A stretch of DNA of 64,000 nucleotides, taken from NCBI RefSeq assembly GCF_014643175.1, contig NZ_BMJH01000004.1, positions 62,001 through 126,000 on the forward strand. The letters are read 5' to 3'. The notes beneath the pieces were generated by a model that saw only the letters and a program-made list of their open reading frames with translations, ran no database searches and was not told the DNA's origin. Position numbers and translations under genes: made by a program. The stretch is from Hoyosella rhizosphaerae. Lineage in GTDB: Bacteria > Actinomycetota > Actinomycetes > Mycobacteriales > Mycobacteriaceae. The stretch's first letter is position 1. Every line of letters begins with the position of its first letter. Of this stretch, positions 9,311-19,629 are shown one piece after another.

Positions 9311-10027
9311 CTATCGGCCAACAGCTAGTCGTTCGCGCCGCAACTGTTCCACATCCGGGAGTTCCAGCGGCTCTAGTTTTTCGACACCCAGTGCTCGGCT
9401 AATCATCAGATCGGCGAGTTCAGGGTTGCGTGCCAATGCGGGGCCGTGCATATACGTGCCAATGACGGAGCCTTGGGTTGCGCCCTCGAAGCCGTCACCC
9501 ACCCCATTGCCGACACCGAACTTCACCCGGGCGAGCGGGGCTGCTTCCGCCCCAAGCGTTGTGCCACCGCGGTGGTTTTCAAACCCCGTGAGTTGCGCTG
9601 TAAGGCCAGCAATGACGGGAGTGGTAATCACCTCACCGATGGCCCGGTTCTCCTGCGGTGTCGTGGTGACGTCGAGCATTCCAATGCCGTCGACGCGTTC
9701 CCCTGACGATGTTTCGTACCAGTGGCCGAGCACCTGGATCGCGGCGCAGATCGCTAGGACGGGTGCGCCGCGTTCTGCGGCCCGCTGGAGCCCTGGATAT
9801 TTTGTCAGGTGTCGTGTCGCGAGGCGTTGTGCGTAATCTTCAGCGCCTCCGAGTGTGTACATATCCAACGACTCGGGCACCTCGTCATTCAAGGTGATTT
9901 CGACAATCTCAGAGTCGAAGCCTCGCATACGTAGGCGTTGCCGCAAGATTAATGCGTTGCCGCCGTCGCCATAGGTTCCCATGACGTCGGGCAAAACCAA
10001 CCCAATCCGCACTGTTGAATCAGCCAC
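9311..10027 (-). CDS. gatD: Lipid II isoglutaminyl synthase, glutamine amidotransferase subunit GatD
   Basis: A 238-aa class I (triad-type) glutaminase related to cobyric acid synthase. It supplies ammonia to MurT, which amidates the D-glutamate of lipid II on the inner face of the membrane. The nucleophile is Cys94 in LAICAAIQ and the catalytic His is near 194 in GTYMHGP, the same places as in studied GatD proteins. I start it at GTG 10027, behind GGGAGGTG, overlapping the end of murT by 8 bases; a longer reading frame exists but would start inside murT without a ribosome site. Confidence 0.95.
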   Translation of the reverse strand: MADSTVRIGLVLPDVMGTYGDGGNALILRQRLRMRGFDSEIVEITLNDEVPESLDMYTLGGAEDYAQRLATRHLTKYPGLQRAAERGAPVLAICAAIQVLGHWYETSSGERVDGIGMLDVTTTPQENRAIGEVITTPVIAGLTAQLTGFENHRGGTTLGAEAAPLARVKFGVGNGVGDGFEGATQGSVIGTYMHGPALARNPELADLMISRALGVEKLEPLELPDVEQLRRERLAVGR

Positions 10028-11309
10028 GAGACACCTCCCGATCAATAGCACGGTTCAAACCGAGGAACGCTGTGTAATTGGCGAGCACCTCAACACGTCC
10101 GGGAGGGCATGACTTGATCGCATCCAACGGATTCTTGATCAACGTATGGTCGACGCTCGCATACGTTAGTCGTACACCGAGGTCGGTGCCGCGTTCACCT
10201 GCCGCGACCACCTGGATGCCTTCGAAACTTTCAAACTTCACGTCCCAAAGCCACGACAAGTCCTCGCCGTCGGGAACCTGCCCGTTCACCGCGATCACTA
10301 GACCGTCAACGCTTCGGTCGACCATCGACAGCGCTTCCTGCCAGCCGGCGGGGTTCTTGGCCAACAACATTCGGACGTTGTGGGAACCGACCTGAATGGT
10401 GCTGTAGCGTCCGGCTACTTCCCGAACCGCCGACACTGCCGCAACCGCGTCTTCGAGTTTGGTTCCCATAGTGACCGCCGCCGCCACCGCTTGAGCTGCG
10501 TTGCCGCGGTTTGCGCGTCCTGGCAACGCCAATGTCATCGGGACGACGACCCCATCGGGGCCGTAGAGGTTGTCGTCATCAACCCACCAGTGGGGTTCTG
10601 GGCGCTTAAAGTCACCGCTGGTGCTGTACCAGTGCGAGCCGTCCCGCACGATCGGCTCACCAGAGCGGGGGCAACTGACCGAATCGCCAACCCAGGCGTT
10701 GCCTGCAGCGACCCACACAACATTTTTGCAGTCATACGCAGCTGAGGTGACAAGCACGTCGTCGCAGTTGGCGATAATTGTCGCCTCCGGGTGACGTTCG
10801 ATTCCCGCGCGGAGACGCCGCTCGATCATGTTGATCTCACCCACCCGGTCGAGTTGATCTCGAGTGAGGTTCAACAAGACAATCGCCGTCGGGTGAACAA
10901 AATCCGCGACGTGGGGGAGATGCAGTTCGTCGACTTCGATAGCCGCGACCGGGGCATCAAGGCTTTGGTTATAGGCGGCGACAATACCGGCGTCCATGTT
11001 TGCGCCGTCAGTATTGGTGGCGACGCTTCCGAGCGTAGATAGCGCCGCGGCCGTCATGCGTGTGGTGGTGGATTTGCCGTTGGTGCCCGTGATTAGAACA
11101 GTGTCACGGTAGGCGGCTAGCTGCGTCATGATCGTCTTGTCGATCTTGAGGGCGATTAACCCTCCGATCATGTTGCCCGCGCCGCGGCCAGCTTTCTTTG
11201 ACGCCCACGATGCTGAACGAGCCGCACGCAAAGCGAGTTTTCCTCGCGCGGTGATCGGTGCGCGCGCAACCACACCTGATCCGGCATTGGTCGTTTTACC
11301 CTTGGCCAT
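10020..11309 (-). CDS. murT: Lipid II isoglutaminyl synthase, Mur-ligase-like subunit MurT
   Basis: A 429-aa Mur-ligase family protein. The ATP-binding motif TGTNGKSTTT is at residues 74-83, followed by the central ligase domain and the C-terminal DUF1727 domain typical of MurT. With GatD it converts the second residue of the peptidoglycan stem from D-isoglutamate to D-isoglutamine, needed for efficient cross-linking and lysozyme resistance. The first 50 residues are Arg/Lys/Ala-rich. The gene begins a minus-strand unit with gatD; the 102-base gap before it separates it from the mrp operon. Confidence 0.95.
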   Translation of the reverse strand: MAKGKTTNAGSGVVARAPITARGKLALRAARSASWASKKAGRGAGNMIGGLIALKIDKTIMTQLAAYRDTVLITGTNGKSTTTRMTAAALSTLGSVATNTDGANMDAGIVAAYNQSLDAPVAAIEVDELHLPHVADFVHPTAIVLLNLTRDQLDRVGEINMIERRLRAGIERHPEATIIANCDDVLVTSAAYDCKNVVWVAAGNAWVGDSVSCPRSGEPIVRDGSHWYSTSGDFKRPEPHWWVDDDNLYGPDGVVVPMTLALPGRANRGNAAQAVAAAVTMGTKLEDAVAAVSAVREVAGRYSTIQVGSHNVRMLLAKNPAGWQEALSMVDRSVDGLVIAVNGQVPDGEDLSWLWDVKFESFEGIQVVAAGERGTDLGVRLTYASVDHTLIKNPLDAIKSCPPGRVEVLANYTAFLGLNRAIDREVSRG

Positions 11310-11411
11310 GCATTGAGGCTAATAGGCGCACGACTGTTTATGTGGGTCGACTGTCCGAATTGTGCGTGCGATTCTTCTCACTTGGCGTACCGACCCAACA
11401 ATGCCAGCAGA

Positions 11412-11765
11412 TTAATCTTCTGCTTCTTGGTGTCGTGCAATGGTCTCTTGCAATTCGTCGTATTGCGTGAGTTTGGTCAGCGGAGCTCCGGTGAGGTACC
11501 CGGCCCTACCGAGTGCGTGCCCTCCGACGGCCGCTGTTGCCAGGTTAATGACGATCGCGAGTGTCGCCTTGACTGCGTTCATTGCGCTGGGTTCGTGCAG
11601 CACCACACCAAGAATGATCAAAGCCAGACCTAACCCAGAGGCGGTGGTAATGGCGCTGATGCGGGAGTACAGGTCGGGAAGTTTCAAAACCCCGATAGCG
11701 GCGGCGACAAAAGCGAGGGTTCCGAGGACGATCAGCGCTGTCCCGACGATTTCAACAATGTCCAC
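11412..11765 (-). CDS. mnhG: Na+/H+ antiporter subunit G
   Basis: A 117-aa membrane protein with three hydrophobic segments (about residues 5-25, 38-58, 65-85). The pattern GTALIVLGTLAFVAAAIGVLKLPDLYSRISA is that of the MnhG/MrpG/PhaG family, whose conserved LPDxYxRxHA loop is clear here. Last gene of the mrp operon; its GTG shares a base with the TAG stop of mnhF (TAGTG). Confidence 0.94.
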   Translation of the reverse strand: MDIVEIVGTALIVLGTLAFVAAAIGVLKLPDLYSRISAITTASGLGLALIILGVVLHEPSAMNAVKATLAIVINLATAAVGGHALGRAGYLTGAPLTKLTQYDELQETIARHQEAED

Positions 11766-12025
11766 TAGCGTTGCCCCCTTGTCGCGAGCCGGGCCACCGA
11801 CAGTGTTGCGAGAAACCCAACTACCGTGGCAACTAGAACGATGTCGAGCACAATTTCGGTGGCCATACGGAGACCAAATAATGCGACGACACCGATGAAT
11901 GCAAAGAACACTAGGTCGGCGGCGACTGCGCGGTCAGCATCTCGTGGTCCACGAAAAATTGCATATGTTGCGGGGATGAGGGTCAGCGCAATCGCGATGA
12001 GAGCAATGTCAAGAATCATGTCCAT
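11765..12025 (-). CDS. mnhF: Na+/H+ antiporter subunit F
   Basis: An 86-aa protein with three transmembrane segments. The motif YAIFRGPRDADRAVAADLVFF is the signature of MnhF/MrpF (RGPxxxDRVxALD). It is part of the small-subunit membrane arm of the Mrp antiporter. Start and stop overlap both neighbours by one base (TAATG and TAGTG), so translation is coupled. Confidence 0.94.
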   Translation of the reverse strand: MDMILDIALIAIALTLIPATYAIFRGPRDADRAVAADLVFFAFIGVVALFGLRMATEIVLDIVLVATVVGFLATLSVARLATRGQR

Positions 12026-12426
12026 TACGCACCCCCAGCCTCATGGTCGGAGTGGTGGGGAACGTCAGGAACGACACCGACGGCGCCATTGTGCCGCATG
12101 GCTCGCAATAGTCGCCCTTCCATCTCGTACAACGATTCCCGGAACTCGTCAACGTCGTCGGCGTACATGCCGTGCACATACAACTCAGGTGGCCGATTGC
12201 TCACCGACAACGTCAATGTGCCAGGGGTGAGGGAGATGAGGTTGGAAATCATGGTGATTTCCAGGTCCGTACGGCACCTCAACGGCATCCGCACTATCCC
12301 AGCTTTGATCTTCGTGCCTGGAGTCACGATGTCCAAACCCACAATGATGTTGGAAATGATGATCTGCCACAGGTAGTAGAAGACGAAATGTAAAGCCCTG
12401 ATCGGCCAGGTTAGTCGGCTGTTCAT
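12025..12426 (-). CDS. mnhE: Na+/H+ antiporter subunit E
   Basis: A 133-aa membrane-anchored subunit. Conserved features of MnhE/MrpE are present: an N-terminal amphipathic/transmembrane part and the block SLTPGTLTLSV with the following HGMYADD segment. It overlaps mnhD by 4 bases and mnhF by one. The C-terminal 20 residues are rich in His and Asp (HHSDHEAGGA), an unusual acidic/His tail that could be cytosolic. Confidence 0.93.
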   Translation of the reverse strand: MNSRLTWPIRALHFVFYYLWQIIISNIIVGLDIVTPGTKIKAGIVRMPLRCRTDLEITMISNLISLTPGTLTLSVSNRPPELYVHGMYADDVDEFRESLYEMEGRLLRAMRHNGAVGVVPDVPHHSDHEAGGA

Positions 12427-13919
12427 GAGCCCATCACCGCCTCAACGTATCCGCTTACATCGAGTAGTCCGGCTGCTGCCTGTTCTGACAACACCAGGAG
12501 TCCTTGGGCGCCGATGCCCACACCGAGCGTGACCATCGTCAGGATCACCGCGGGCATGGCGAGTGAGGGCTTGACGTGAGTGAGCAGACGCCCCGGTTTG
12601 CGTGCGCTGATCGCGTGAACCCCGTCCTCAGCTGCGCGGCCCCAGAACATGCCCTTCCAAATCTTCATCATCGACATCAACGTCAACAGACTGACGGCGA
12701 TGGCAATAATCGCCGCTACCATCTGGGCTTCATCGATGGCGGCACGTACCAGCACAAGTTTGGCAACAAACCCTGAGAACGGGGGCAAACCTGCTAGCGA
12801 GAACGCGGCGCCAAGGAACGCCGCTGCGATCAGAGGTTCTGTTCGCGCTATTCCTTGCAGTTTCCCTAGGTCATTTGTTTTATACGTGACTTCTATCGCC
12901 CCCGTGGACAGGAAGAGCGACGCCTTCACAATCATGTGGTGGAGGAGGTAGAAGATACCGGCCATCAAACCGATCGGCCCAAATAGTGCAACACCGAGGA
13001 GGATGTAGCCGATCTGACTGACCATGTGGAACGTCAGGATGGCGCGCGTTGTGTTTTCACCAACCGCACCGAGAACGCCGATGAGCATTGTCGCCGACAT
13101 CAGCACGACACCGATCCACAAATAGCGACTATCGCCATCGAACGCGACCGCGTAGATCCGGTAGATCGCGTAGATGGCTACCTTGGTATGCAACCCGGAG
13201 AACAACGCTGTCACGGCGGGCGACGTGTACGGATACGTTCGAGTCAACCAACCGTGCACTGGTACAACGGCTGCTTTGACGGACAACGCGATCAGTACCG
13301 CACCAAGTGCCGCGCCGATCAATGGGTCTTCTTTGCCCGCACCCGCGAGCTCTGCAAGGTTAACCGTCCCGGCGATGCCGTAGACCAGGCCCACACCGAC
13401 AAGGAAAATCGTCGATGTCATGAGGTTCATGGCTACGTACAGGCGTCCTCCGGCGATACGCCTAGCACCGCCGAGCATGGCGATGAGGCCGTATGACGGC
13501 AGCAGCATCACTTCGATGAAGACGAACAGGTTGAACAAATCGCCTGTGAGCAGTGCGCCGTACACACCGCCGGACAAGACGAGCACCAAGGGTGCGAAGT
13601 AGACCCGATTGTCGTCTCCGGCGGCGATGCCAAACGCCGAACACACCAACCCCAGCAGGGCTGTGACGACGATCATCAAGGCGCTGAACATATCGGCAAC
13701 GAACGGGATGGAAATACCCGCGGGCCACAGCGCCACGTTGTGCGCCAGTACAGTTCCGCCCCACGTGGCGGTGACCAGCCACACACCAAACGCTAAGGCG
13801 AATGCGTTGGTGCCGAGCAGCAGGGTTCGGCGTATAGCTACCGGCGTGTGGATGACAGCGAGTAGCGCCGCTGCTAGCAGCGGGACAATGACGATAACTG
13901 CAAGAAGGGCGTCGTTCAT
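12423..13919 (-). CDS. mnhD: Na+/H+ antiporter subunit D (NuoN/NuoM-like)
   Basis: A 498-aa polytopic membrane protein of the complex-I antiporter-like family (Proton_antipo_M), with about 14 hydrophobic segments. It carries the conserved channel Lys region (LIALSVKAAVVPVHGWLTRT) and the loop-helix pair HMVSQIGYILLGVALFG. It forms one of two ion-translocating chains of the Mrp complex, beside MnhA. Overlaps mnhC and mnhE by 4 bases each. Confidence 0.95.
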   Translation of the reverse strand: MNDALLAVIVIVPLLAAALLAVIHTPVAIRRTLLLGTNAFALAFGVWLVTATWGGTVLAHNVALWPAGISIPFVADMFSALMIVVTALLGLVCSAFGIAAGDDNRVYFAPLVLVLSGGVYGALLTGDLFNLFVFIEVMLLPSYGLIAMLGGARRIAGGRLYVAMNLMTSTIFLVGVGLVYGIAGTVNLAELAGAGKEDPLIGAALGAVLIALSVKAAVVPVHGWLTRTYPYTSPAVTALFSGLHTKVAIYAIYRIYAVAFDGDSRYLWIGVVLMSATMLIGVLGAVGENTTRAILTFHMVSQIGYILLGVALFGPIGLMAGIFYLLHHMIVKASLFLSTGAIEVTYKTNDLGKLQGIARTEPLIAAAFLGAAFSLAGLPPFSGFVAKLVLVRAAIDEAQMVAAIIAIAVSLLTLMSMMKIWKGMFWGRAAEDGVHAISARKPGRLLTHVKPSLAMPAVILTMVTLGVGIGAQGLLVLSEQAAAGLLDVSGYVEAVMGS

Positions 13920-14269
13920 GACTTATCTACCCCTTCTTCTGCAGAGCGAACCGGTTCCTTGGCTTTGTCGTCGGTGTCATCGTCACCGGAGCCCACGCCA
14001 GCGAGCGTGAGCATGTAGATGGTGATCGAGAACGCGATCACGATGGCCGTGAGCGCAAACGCCTGGGGGAGTGCGTCCGCAGCGAGCGCGGGGTCCGTCA
14101 GTTGAATCAGTGGAGCCTCGCGCCGTGACGCTCCACCTGCCGAAAACAGCACAATGTTCGCTGCATGGCCGAGCAGGACAAACCCGAAGGTGATTCGCAC
14201 CATGCCGCGCTGCAGCACGAGGTAGACACCGCCAGCGACAAGTACGCCGACGAACAATGCGAGTGTCAT
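13916..14269 (-). CDS. mnhC: Na+/H+ antiporter subunit C (NuoK-like)
   Basis: A 117-aa NuoK-like subunit with three transmembrane helices. The motif RITFGFVLLGHAANIVLFSAGG and the second-half LTDPALAADALPQAFALTAIVI are typical for MnhC/MrpC (QALVLTAIVI in relatives). The soluble C-terminal tail is Asp/Lys/Glu-rich. It is placed between mnhA and mnhD with 4-base overlaps. Confidence 0.95.
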   Translation of the reverse strand: MTLALFVGVLVAGGVYLVLQRGMVRITFGFVLLGHAANIVLFSAGGASRREAPLIQLTDPALAADALPQAFALTAIVIAFSITIYMLTLAGVGSGDDDTDDKAKEPVRSAEEGVDKS

Positions 14270-17142
14270 CGCCTACCTCCTGTCACTGTCTCGGTACGGT
14301 CGGGAACGGAGTTGTGCTGCGGGGCATCGTGTTGAGGTGCGTCGTCCGGTGGCTCTGGGTGTGGATCGATGCTGTCGATCTGATGGCGGGGCTCTTCTTC
14401 GACCCCCAGGCGATTCAGGGCGACCAAAATGACACCAATCACTGCGAGGTAGACACCGACGTCAAAAATGAGCGCGGTAGTGAAGTGGTAGTACCCATCA
14501 CCCGGAAGCGGGATGTTGTAGTGCAGAGGCCGCAAGAATGATCCGTCGAGGAACCCAAGCACACCGACTAGCGTCGCGAGGCCAACTCCGGAAGCGATAA
14601 ATCCAACGTACGGAAGCTTGATCGGTGCCCGCACAGCGCGCGAGGCGCTGAGGTACGCGAGCGCGAATCCTGCACCACCGACGAGCGCGGAGATGAAGCC
14701 ACCGCCGGGCAGATCGTGGCCGCGGATAAGTAGGTACAGCGACAGGATGATCAAGACTGGAGCGAGCCATCGGCCGACCGTACGGGCGAGAATCGTGTTG
14801 CCCACTGGTGACCCGATGGGGGTCTTCTTGAGCGAGGCTGCGCGTTCGTCGCGATCGCCCTTGAGGAGGCCACTCGAATCGAGAATCGCGATGATGATCA
14901 ACCCCGCGACACCGAGGACCGTTAGTTCACCAAGAGTGTCGAGTGCACGGAAGTCAACAAGGATTGTGTTGACGACGTTGGTGCCGCCAGTTTCGTTTTC
15001 GGCCTCGCGCATGAAGTAGTCACCGGCTGCTGATATTTCTCGGCGGCCTGTTAGTACATACGTGGCGAGACCCGCTGTAGCACCGGCGATGACCGCAATG
15101 GTGGCGGTGACGGCAGTGCGTGACGCACTCACCTTGTGGAATACGCGTGGGAGGCGTCGAAGGATCAGCACGGCCACGACGACGGTGAGTACTTCAACGA
15201 GTAGCTGCGTCAAACCAACGTCGGGGGCTCCGAGTTGGAAGAACAGCAGCGCAACCACAAAGCCAACAACGCCGAGAAGAGCAAGCGCACCCAGACGTGA
15301 GCGAGTGATAACCATTCCGATGACACCGAGGGTTAACAGTGCGAGGAGGAGCCAGTCGATCGGTTCGGTCACAGGGGCGGGGAAGTCAGGAATGACGGGG
15401 TTGCTCGCAAATACCGCAACTGCGAGTAGTACTAGCAGCACAAACGGTGCGGCGAGGTGCCTGGCAGGGGAATTTGACCTTGTGAGGTCACCGACCTTAG
15501 CGCCGAACGCGATGATCGAACTGTAGATCTTCTCGAATACTTCAATACCAGTAACCGGGAAGAGCTTTCGGTCGAGCAGTTTGTCGACATGAACTCGGTT
15601 GAGGAACAGCACAATACCGAGCGCAATGGTGATCAGTGACATCACCAGCGCGGCATTGAACCCGTGCCACAGCGTGAGGTAAACATTGCCTGGCTCGCCC
15701 TGAGTGTCGAGAACGATGCGATCGATGAGGGGCTCAAGCGGCTTGGCGTACAGACCGAGGGCAAGCCCGGCGAGTGACGATACCGCTGCGGGCAGGAGGA
15801 AAACGAGGGAAGGCTCGTGCAGCTTCTTTTGTGCCACTGGTCCGCCGAATGCCCCGTAAACAATGCGGAACGAGTACGCGAAGGTGAGTACCGCACCGGT
15901 GACGGCAAGTGCGCCCACCATCGGGCCAACCCAGTTGGGCCCTGGCGCTTCCAGGAATGCGCCGAACATGTTCTCTTTGGAGATGAAACCAAGCAGCGGC
16001 GGCACACCTGCCATTGACAGCGCGGACAAAGCGGTCAGCGCGGCGGTGATAGGCATGACTCGGCTCAACCCGGTGAGTTTACGAATGTCGCGGCTACCAA
16101 CCTCGCGGTCAATGACACCGACGAGCATGAACAAAGTCGCCTTGAACAGTGCGTGCGCAAGGGTGTGGATGCCGGCTGCGGCAAGCGCGGTGGGGGTTCC
16201 GATGCCGATGACAGCGACGAGGAAACCCAATTGGCTCACTGTGGAGTAGGCCAGGATTTCTTTTAGATCATGGCGTTGGAGCGCGAACAGTGCACCCATG
16301 ATTGCAGTGAGCAGGCCTGTCGCAATGAGTGTGGACTGCCACACCGTGTTGTCGCTCAGCGCGGGGGAGAACCGCATCAGCAGATAGATGCCCGCTTTCA
16401 CCATCGCCGCGGCGTGCAAATACGCGCTCACCGGTGTTGCGGCTGCCATCGCGTCGGGCAGCCAGTAATGGAACGGGAACTGTGCGGACTTGGTGAATGC
16501 CGCGATGATGATGAGTACACCGACCGTGGTGGCGAACGTCTTGTTCTCTTGCCAGATTGGGTCTGCAAGGATGACGCTCAATTGCGAAGTCCCTGTGTAC
16601 ACCATCATGGTGACGACAGCAGCGAGCAATGCCAATCCGCCGCCAGCAGTGAGGAGCAGTGTCCGTAGTGCAGGCTGGTTCGCGTGTTGGCCGGACCGGC
16701 CAATGAGGAAGAACGATGCGATGGTCGTGAATTCCCAGAAGACGAAAAGCAAGATGACGTCGTCGGCCACGACCAGGCCAAACATCGCAGTTGCGAACAG
16801 CGACATCAGAACGAAGAAGCCTGCGTGTCGTCCGCGGCTGTGGTACCGAGCTGAGTACGCCATGATGAGCGCACCAACACCCAGGACCAGCGCGACAAAG
16901 AGAAGGCTCGTTCCATCCATACGCAGGTGGAAATTGACATCTATTGCGGGCATCCACGGGGCGGTGAACTCAATTGTTCCGCCGTTTGCTAGCTGCGGGT
17001 GCGCCTCATTTGCGACGACTCCCCCCAGTGCAAGAAAGATGACGGCTAGCACCCATCCGGTGCTGCGTCCTAGGTAGCGGTCCAGGATGGGTGCAGCAAT
17101 AGAAGTAAGCGCTAGTAGACCCAGGACCAATGGCAGAACCAC
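14266..17142 (-). CDS. mnhA: Na+/H+ antiporter fused subunits A and B
   Basis: A 958-aa membrane protein. Residues about 1-500 are the NuoL-like MnhA antiporter domain (HSRGRHAGFF, FWEFTTIASFFLIG, FHYWLPDAMAAATPVSAYLHAA). Next come a DUF4040 segment (about 590-665, ending near QLGAPDVGLTQLLVE) and an MnhB domain (about 790-900, LLIRGHDLPGGGFISALVGG). Such A+B fusions occur in actinobacteria. The Mrp complex exports Na+ (and maybe K+) in exchange for protons and gives alkali and salt tolerance. The GTG start at 17142 has GAAGGGG seven bases before it. The tail after MnhB is Pro/Asp/His-rich. Confidence 0.95.
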   Translation of the reverse strand: MVLPLVLGLLALTSIAAPILDRYLGRSTGWVLAVIFLALGGVVANEAHPQLANGGTIEFTAPWMPAIDVNFHLRMDGTSLLFVALVLGVGALIMAYSARYHSRGRHAGFFVLMSLFATAMFGLVVADDVILLFVFWEFTTIASFFLIGRSGQHANQPALRTLLLTAGGGLALLAAVVTMMVYTGTSQLSVILADPIWQENKTFATTVGVLIIIAAFTKSAQFPFHYWLPDAMAAATPVSAYLHAAAMVKAGIYLLMRFSPALSDNTVWQSTLIATGLLTAIMGALFALQRHDLKEILAYSTVSQLGFLVAVIGIGTPTALAAAGIHTLAHALFKATLFMLVGVIDREVGSRDIRKLTGLSRVMPITAALTALSALSMAGVPPLLGFISKENMFGAFLEAPGPNWVGPMVGALAVTGAVLTFAYSFRIVYGAFGGPVAQKKLHEPSLVFLLPAAVSSLAGLALGLYAKPLEPLIDRIVLDTQGEPGNVYLTLWHGFNAALVMSLITIALGIVLFLNRVHVDKLLDRKLFPVTGIEVFEKIYSSIIAFGAKVGDLTRSNSPARHLAAPFVLLVLLAVAVFASNPVIPDFPAPVTEPIDWLLLALLTLGVIGMVITRSRLGALALLGVVGFVVALLFFQLGAPDVGLTQLLVEVLTVVVAVLILRRLPRVFHKVSASRTAVTATIAVIAGATAGLATYVLTGRREISAAGDYFMREAENETGGTNVVNTILVDFRALDTLGELTVLGVAGLIIIAILDSSGLLKGDRDERAASLKKTPIGSPVGNTILARTVGRWLAPVLIILSLYLLIRGHDLPGGGFISALVGGAGFALAYLSASRAVRAPIKLPYVGFIASGVGLATLVGVLGFLDGSFLRPLHYNIPLPGDGYYHFTTALIFDVGVYLAVIGVILVALNRLGVEEEPRHQIDSIDPHPEPPDDAPQHDAPQHNSVPDRTETVTGGRR

Positions 17143-17440
17143 TTATCTACCCCTTCGACGAATGCACGGTGGACGGTGTTTACGTCAGGTGACAACCAAG
17201 CGCACTAGGCGCACGGTTATCACGATGGGTGGAGGGGAGGCGGACAACCACTTCCGTGGTGCCCCCACGTGCTTGGATATCCATTGGACCCGGAGAACGC
17301 GGTGCGTGTGTAAGTAAGAGGCAGACACCATTTCGGTGCCGCAGTTTTACCTGCGGGTAGGAGGGCGCTGGTCATGATGTGCAGTCCCCTCCCCGTGTGC
17401 CTACTTGTGTCGAGTTCACGATAGCAGTCAGCAAACTTCA
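17143..17440 (-). promoter_or_regulatory. Long, structured 5' leader of the mrp operon
   Basis: About 300 bases lie between the mrp start codon and the region before leuA's end, with no conserved gene. Read on the minus strand it folds into several short hairpins: GGCACC/GGTGTC with loop GAAAT (17324-17340), directly next to CCGCAG/CTGCGG with loop GTAAAA (17339-17356), and ACCAC/GTGGT closed by a GGAA tetraloop (17247-17260). The dense pairing and GNRA-like loop look like a regulatory RNA rather than spacer DNA. I cannot match it to a known riboswitch class, and no transcript start can be fixed. Confidence 0.45.
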
Positions 17441-17559
17441 CGCCGGTTGACTGGGCAAGGTTTATCGACAGCGGTAAGTTACGGTCTTTTTGTTTGCAGC
17501 GCTGCGCGTTCCCTCAAAAACCTGCGACTCGGGACCGGTGCGCGGCTGGTGATGATGAT

Positions 17560-17607
17560 CACGCAAAAGTGTGTGGGGTATCACTATTTTCGTGAACCCC
17601 ACACACT
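17560..17607 (-). terminator. Rho-independent terminator of leuA
   Basis: A perfect 12-base-pair inverted repeat (AGTGTGTGGGGT / ACCCCACACACT, 17568-17607) with an inner TCAC/GTGA extension begins 13 bases after the leuA stop. On the minus strand it is followed by TTTTGCG. Strong intrinsic terminator, also a barrier before the mrp leader. Confidence 0.9.
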
Positions 17608-17620
17608 CCCGTTGTATGGA

Positions 17621-19528
<1,908 letters not shown>

Positions 19529-19544
<16 letters not shown>

Positions 19545-19570
19545 CAACCAAGGAGAAGACCGCGATGCAT
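19529..19570 (-). CDS. Leu-rich leader peptide of leuA (attenuator)
   Basis: A 13-codon reading frame, MHRGLLLGCRGGV, with three consecutive Leu codons (CTT CTC CTT, 19550-19558). It starts about 150 bases before leuA. There is no clear Shine-Dalgarno; the -10 box lies seven bases before the ATG, so the transcript probably begins at the ATG (leaderless). Ribosomes stalled at the Leu codons would cover the first arm of the attenuator hairpin. Comparative work has proposed leucine attenuation before leuA in Actinobacteria, and this fits that model. Confidence 0.7.
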
Positions 19571-19576
19571 GCTTCA

Positions 19577-19604
19577 ACTGTACATCGGAGTGCGGTGGTG
19601 TCAC
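19577..19604 (-). promoter_or_regulatory. Promoter of the leuA leader
   Basis: GTGACA (-35, 19599-19604) and TACAGT (-10, 19577-19582) with a 16-base spacer on the minus strand. Seven bases downstream is the ATG of the leader peptide. Good agreement with a housekeeping sigma promoter. Confidence 0.6.
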
Positions 19605-19629
19605 ATCAGGAGCGGATTCTCGGCGGGTA

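Noticed and set aside
17143-17440. Assigning the mrp leader to a named riboswitch class
   Set aside because: I could not align the conserved bases of the Na+, Li+, Mn2+ or c-di-AMP classes to this sequence with confidence.
17220-17441. A 73-codon minus-strand open frame in the mrp leader as a gene
   Set aside because: No ribosome site, no hydrophobic or domain pattern, and it overlaps the hairpin-rich leader; RNA structure is the better reading.
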